DNA of 8,168 nt from an uncultured Aquimonas sp. (lineage in GTDB: Bacteria > Pseudomonadota > Gammaproteobacteria > Xanthomonadales > Xanthomonadaceae): positions 1-8,168 of the forward strand of contig CAMLOR010000151.1 of NCBI GenBank assembly GCA_946481615.1, read 5' to 3'. Positions 6,401-8,168 of the stretch are shown here, piece after piece; position 1 is the stretch's first letter; every line of letters begins with the position of its first letter. The position numbers and the translations under genes are program-made. The notes beneath the pieces are model-generated. The model made no database searches and was not told where the DNA came from. It worked only from the letters and a program-made list of their open reading frames with translations.

Positions 6401-6613
6401 GATCTCGATCGTGCCCTCGGCGATCACCTTGCCCGGTTCGGTGACGATGCGCGCGTGCTGCAGGGCGAAGTGGCGCGGCGGCCGTGCGGTGAGGCCTTCC
6501 GAGGGCACGGTGCTCTGCTGTGCGGCGGCGAGGCCGGAGATCGTGGTGAGGACGAGCGCGGCGGACGCGCAGGCGAGACGGGCGCCGCGGCGCGGCGTCG
6601 GTAGGTGGCGCAT
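3458..6613 (-). CDS. Secreted two-domain amidohydrolase: degenerate N-domain fused to intact C-domain
   Basis: A 1051-residue exported protein, more than twice the usual amidohydrolase length of about 400-450. Order: signal peptide (about 1-31, ending GLAAA/QQS, with a twin-Arg but no good Tat motif); first amidohydrolase-like domain (about 48-450); beta-rich linker (about 452-590); second amidohydrolase domain (about 591-970); charged helical stretch; tail ending SCGQHDHAH. The second domain has the full ligand set: His649 and His651 (DAHSH), His805 (VHIHS), His831 (TFQHV) and Asp885 (FNSDS), plus His697 in LLHGS. In the first domain the same places read A107/Q109, T277, G302 and no matching Asp, so it cannot bind metal in the standard way. 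GGGGA at 6620-6624 supports the start. Two-domain proteins of this size followed by a single-domain gene recur, as far as I recall, in Xanthomonadaceae, Shewanella and Bacteroidetes. The reaction is probably hydrolysis of a C-N bond in a cyclic amide or peptide; the substrate is unknown. Confidence 0.9.
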   Translation of the reverse strand: MRHLPTPRRGARLACASAALVLTTISGLAAAQQSTVPSEGLTARPPRHFALQHARIVTEPGKVIAEGTIEIRDGRIVSVQAGQHAPAGAAVRDLQGKTVFAGFIDVATQVALPEDMRTGGIKALGQPVQPPHQQTLDQPGARHWNRRVRPELSVADRLDYKPEEAKLLRGIGFTTVLSAPEAGVVRGQGALLALRDTAQDKDVVLARDAMQTFGFDFPAGFPAEYPGSLMGAIALIRQTLYDARWQMQPGGAERREANLALDALAPVAKGEQLAFFTLDDELDVQRVSKIVREFGLKAAFVGNGYEYRVLGQAKAANVPFVLPLNFPAAPEVEKAETALNASLAELQHWEQAPANPVRVAAAGIPFSLTTRGLKDADKKFWGELRKAVKAGLREDDALRALTVAPAALLGESARLGKIAPGQLANLVVADANLFRDDGAALYETWIEGLRYEHKSLDAARAAGEWTLSWADSQGPKTLTLSGEGDTLDAAAGTTKFKAKLEGERLLALPPAVLFGQATGHARVSAVLHGDRMEGHRDLIDGRRVPFTGQRTGAAKPGAAKKDDTVAQAIPAYRGYPAGEYGRAALPPQETVVFRNATVWTNTDQGVLQGADVLVKGGKIAAVGTDLSAGGAKEVDGTGLHLTPGIVDAHSHTAISRNVNEPSHAVTTEVRVADVLDPTDIDLYRQLAGGVTSANLLHGSANPMGGQNAVIKLRWGEDADGLLFDGAPSGVKFALGENVKQSGWGDGFNTRYPQTRMGVEAVMRDHFNAARDYAAKRKSDPKGTRRDLRLEALAEILAGERLVHIHSYRQDEILMFARLAKDYGLPVATFQHVLEGYKVADEIGGIGAGASTFADWWGYKMEVIDGIPQNGALMTRAGVLTSFNSDSNEMARRLNMEAAKAMRHGGLDEQEALKLVTLNPAKQLRIDGRVGAIRVGMDADLVLWSDHPLSNFARAEKTFVDGRAYFDREEDRRLQSGIDAERERLVQKALADRAKTLALDGGDKKGEEKKQDPAWAQEVSNNADWQVDHAAQRGLYHNGADLMSCGQHDHAH

Positions 6614-6685
6614 CGGTGTTCCCCGGTGACGCGGACGAAGCCGCGACCATAGCCGGGCCCGCTGCGGCGCCTTATGGGCCGGAAG
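6614..6685 (-). promoter_or_regulatory. Leader region of the amidohydrolase unit, possible weak promoter
   Basis: This is the 72-base gap between the NTF2-like stop and the large amidohydrolase start. Read on the minus strand it contains TATGGT (6646-6651) as a possible -10, without a convincing -35 at the right distance. A 5-bp hairpin (6630-6634 with 6641-6645, six-base loop) lies between it and the GGGGA Shine-Dalgarno. The gap is long enough for an independent promoter, but read-through from the upstream genes is equally possible. Confidence 0.25.
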
Positions 6686-7051
6686 TCATGGCTCCGCCCG
6701 CGGGATCGGCGTTTGGTGATGCAGTGCCAGTTGCCAGCCGCCGGGACCGCGGAAATAGGTCGAGCTGCACTGCGCCACATGGCGCGACGACGGCGTGCCG
6801 CGATCGGCCTCGGCGCGATAGGCGAGGATGGCGCAATCGCCGGCCGGCGACAGATGCCGGCGATCGGAGAATTCCACGCGGCTCCAGCGCGCGCCTTCGC
6901 GGATCGAACGGATCGTGGCGTCGCGGTCCATCACGCCGGCCGGCGGCGGCAACACCATGAGCGCGCCGGGCGCCAGGGAGCGTTCGTAGACTTCCGCGCC
7001 GCCGAGCCAGAACTCGCGTTCCAGGCGCCACAGCGCGGCTTCGTCGCTCAT
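6686..7051 (-). CDS. NTF2/SnoaL-like (DUF4440-type) protein
   Basis: A 121-residue cytoplasmic protein with no signal peptide. The pattern fits the NTF2-like alpha+beta cone: an N-terminal helix with LWRLEREFWLGG, then YERSLAPGALMVLP and a DRDATIRSI helix, then strands WSRVEFSDRRHLS, CAILAYRAEAD, CSSTYFRG and a final WQLALHHQTP. This layout is shared by DUF4440 and SnoaL-like proteins, which include small hydrolases, isomerases, accessory subunits and many proteins of unknown role. I cannot assign a reaction. The ATG at 7051 follows the DAHP synthase stop by 13 bases, so co-transcription is likely, but its Shine-Dalgarno is weak (a GAG about 15 bases upstream), suggesting low expression or dependence on coupling. 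The link to DAHP synthase may be positional only. Confidence 0.8.
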   Translation of the reverse strand: MSDEAALWRLEREFWLGGAEVYERSLAPGALMVLPPPAGVMDRDATIRSIREGARWSRVEFSDRRHLSPAGDCAILAYRAEADRGTPSSRHVAQCSSTYFRGPGGWQLALHHQTPIPRAEP

Positions 7052-7064
7052 CGCAGCGCAGGTC

Positions 7065-8168
<1,104 letters not shown>

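Overview
The window is GC-rich and densely coded, with no gene-free stretch above about 210 bases. It looks like a gammaproteobacterium of the Xanthomonadaceae/Lysobacteraceae type. This placement is an inference from three things: very high GC with avoidance of TTA/CTA/TCA codons, a class II (plant-like) DAHP synthase, and two families of short intergenic repeats typical of that group. I cannot name a genus.

Layout, left to right. (1) Positions 1-92 are the last codons of the translation GTPase TypA/BipA on the + strand. (2) Positions 93-289 separate convergent genes and are packed with REP-like hairpins and a perfect 10-bp inverted repeat. (3) Positions 290-1480 (-) encode a secreted M19 (renal/membrane type) dipeptidase. 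(4) Positions 1539-1937 (+) encode a small single-pass membrane protein of the Coa1 family, divergent from the dipeptidase across a 58-nt gap. (5) Positions 1938-2148 separate convergent genes and hold three copies of a second repeat family in mixed orientation. (6) Positions 2149-3447 and 3458-6613 (-) form a two-gene unit of secreted amidohydrolase-superfamily proteins, with the large gene upstream. (7) Positions 6686-7051 (-) encode an NTF2/SnoaL-like protein. (8) Positions 7065-8168 (-) encode a class II DAHP synthase (first step of the shikimate pathway), cut at its N-terminus by the window end.

The most interesting part is the amidohydrolase pair. The 1051-residue protein fuses an N-terminal amidohydrolase-like domain that lacks all five expected metal ligands, a beta-rich linker, and a C-terminal domain with a complete ligand set. 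It ends in a Cys/His-rich tail. The 432-residue partner, translated from a Shine-Dalgarno that overlaps the upstream stop codon, is a third amidohydrolase-like domain that has lost three of the five ligands. Two degenerate domains thus accompany one intact site, and both proteins carry export signals. I infer a periplasmic complex of catalytic and non-catalytic subunits; the substrate cannot be read from the sequence. The nearby secreted dipeptidase makes a role in peptide or modified amino-acid breakdown plausible, but unproven.

The remaining genes are housekeeping or poorly characterised. No mobile element, CRISPR array, tRNA, rRNA or phage gene was seen.
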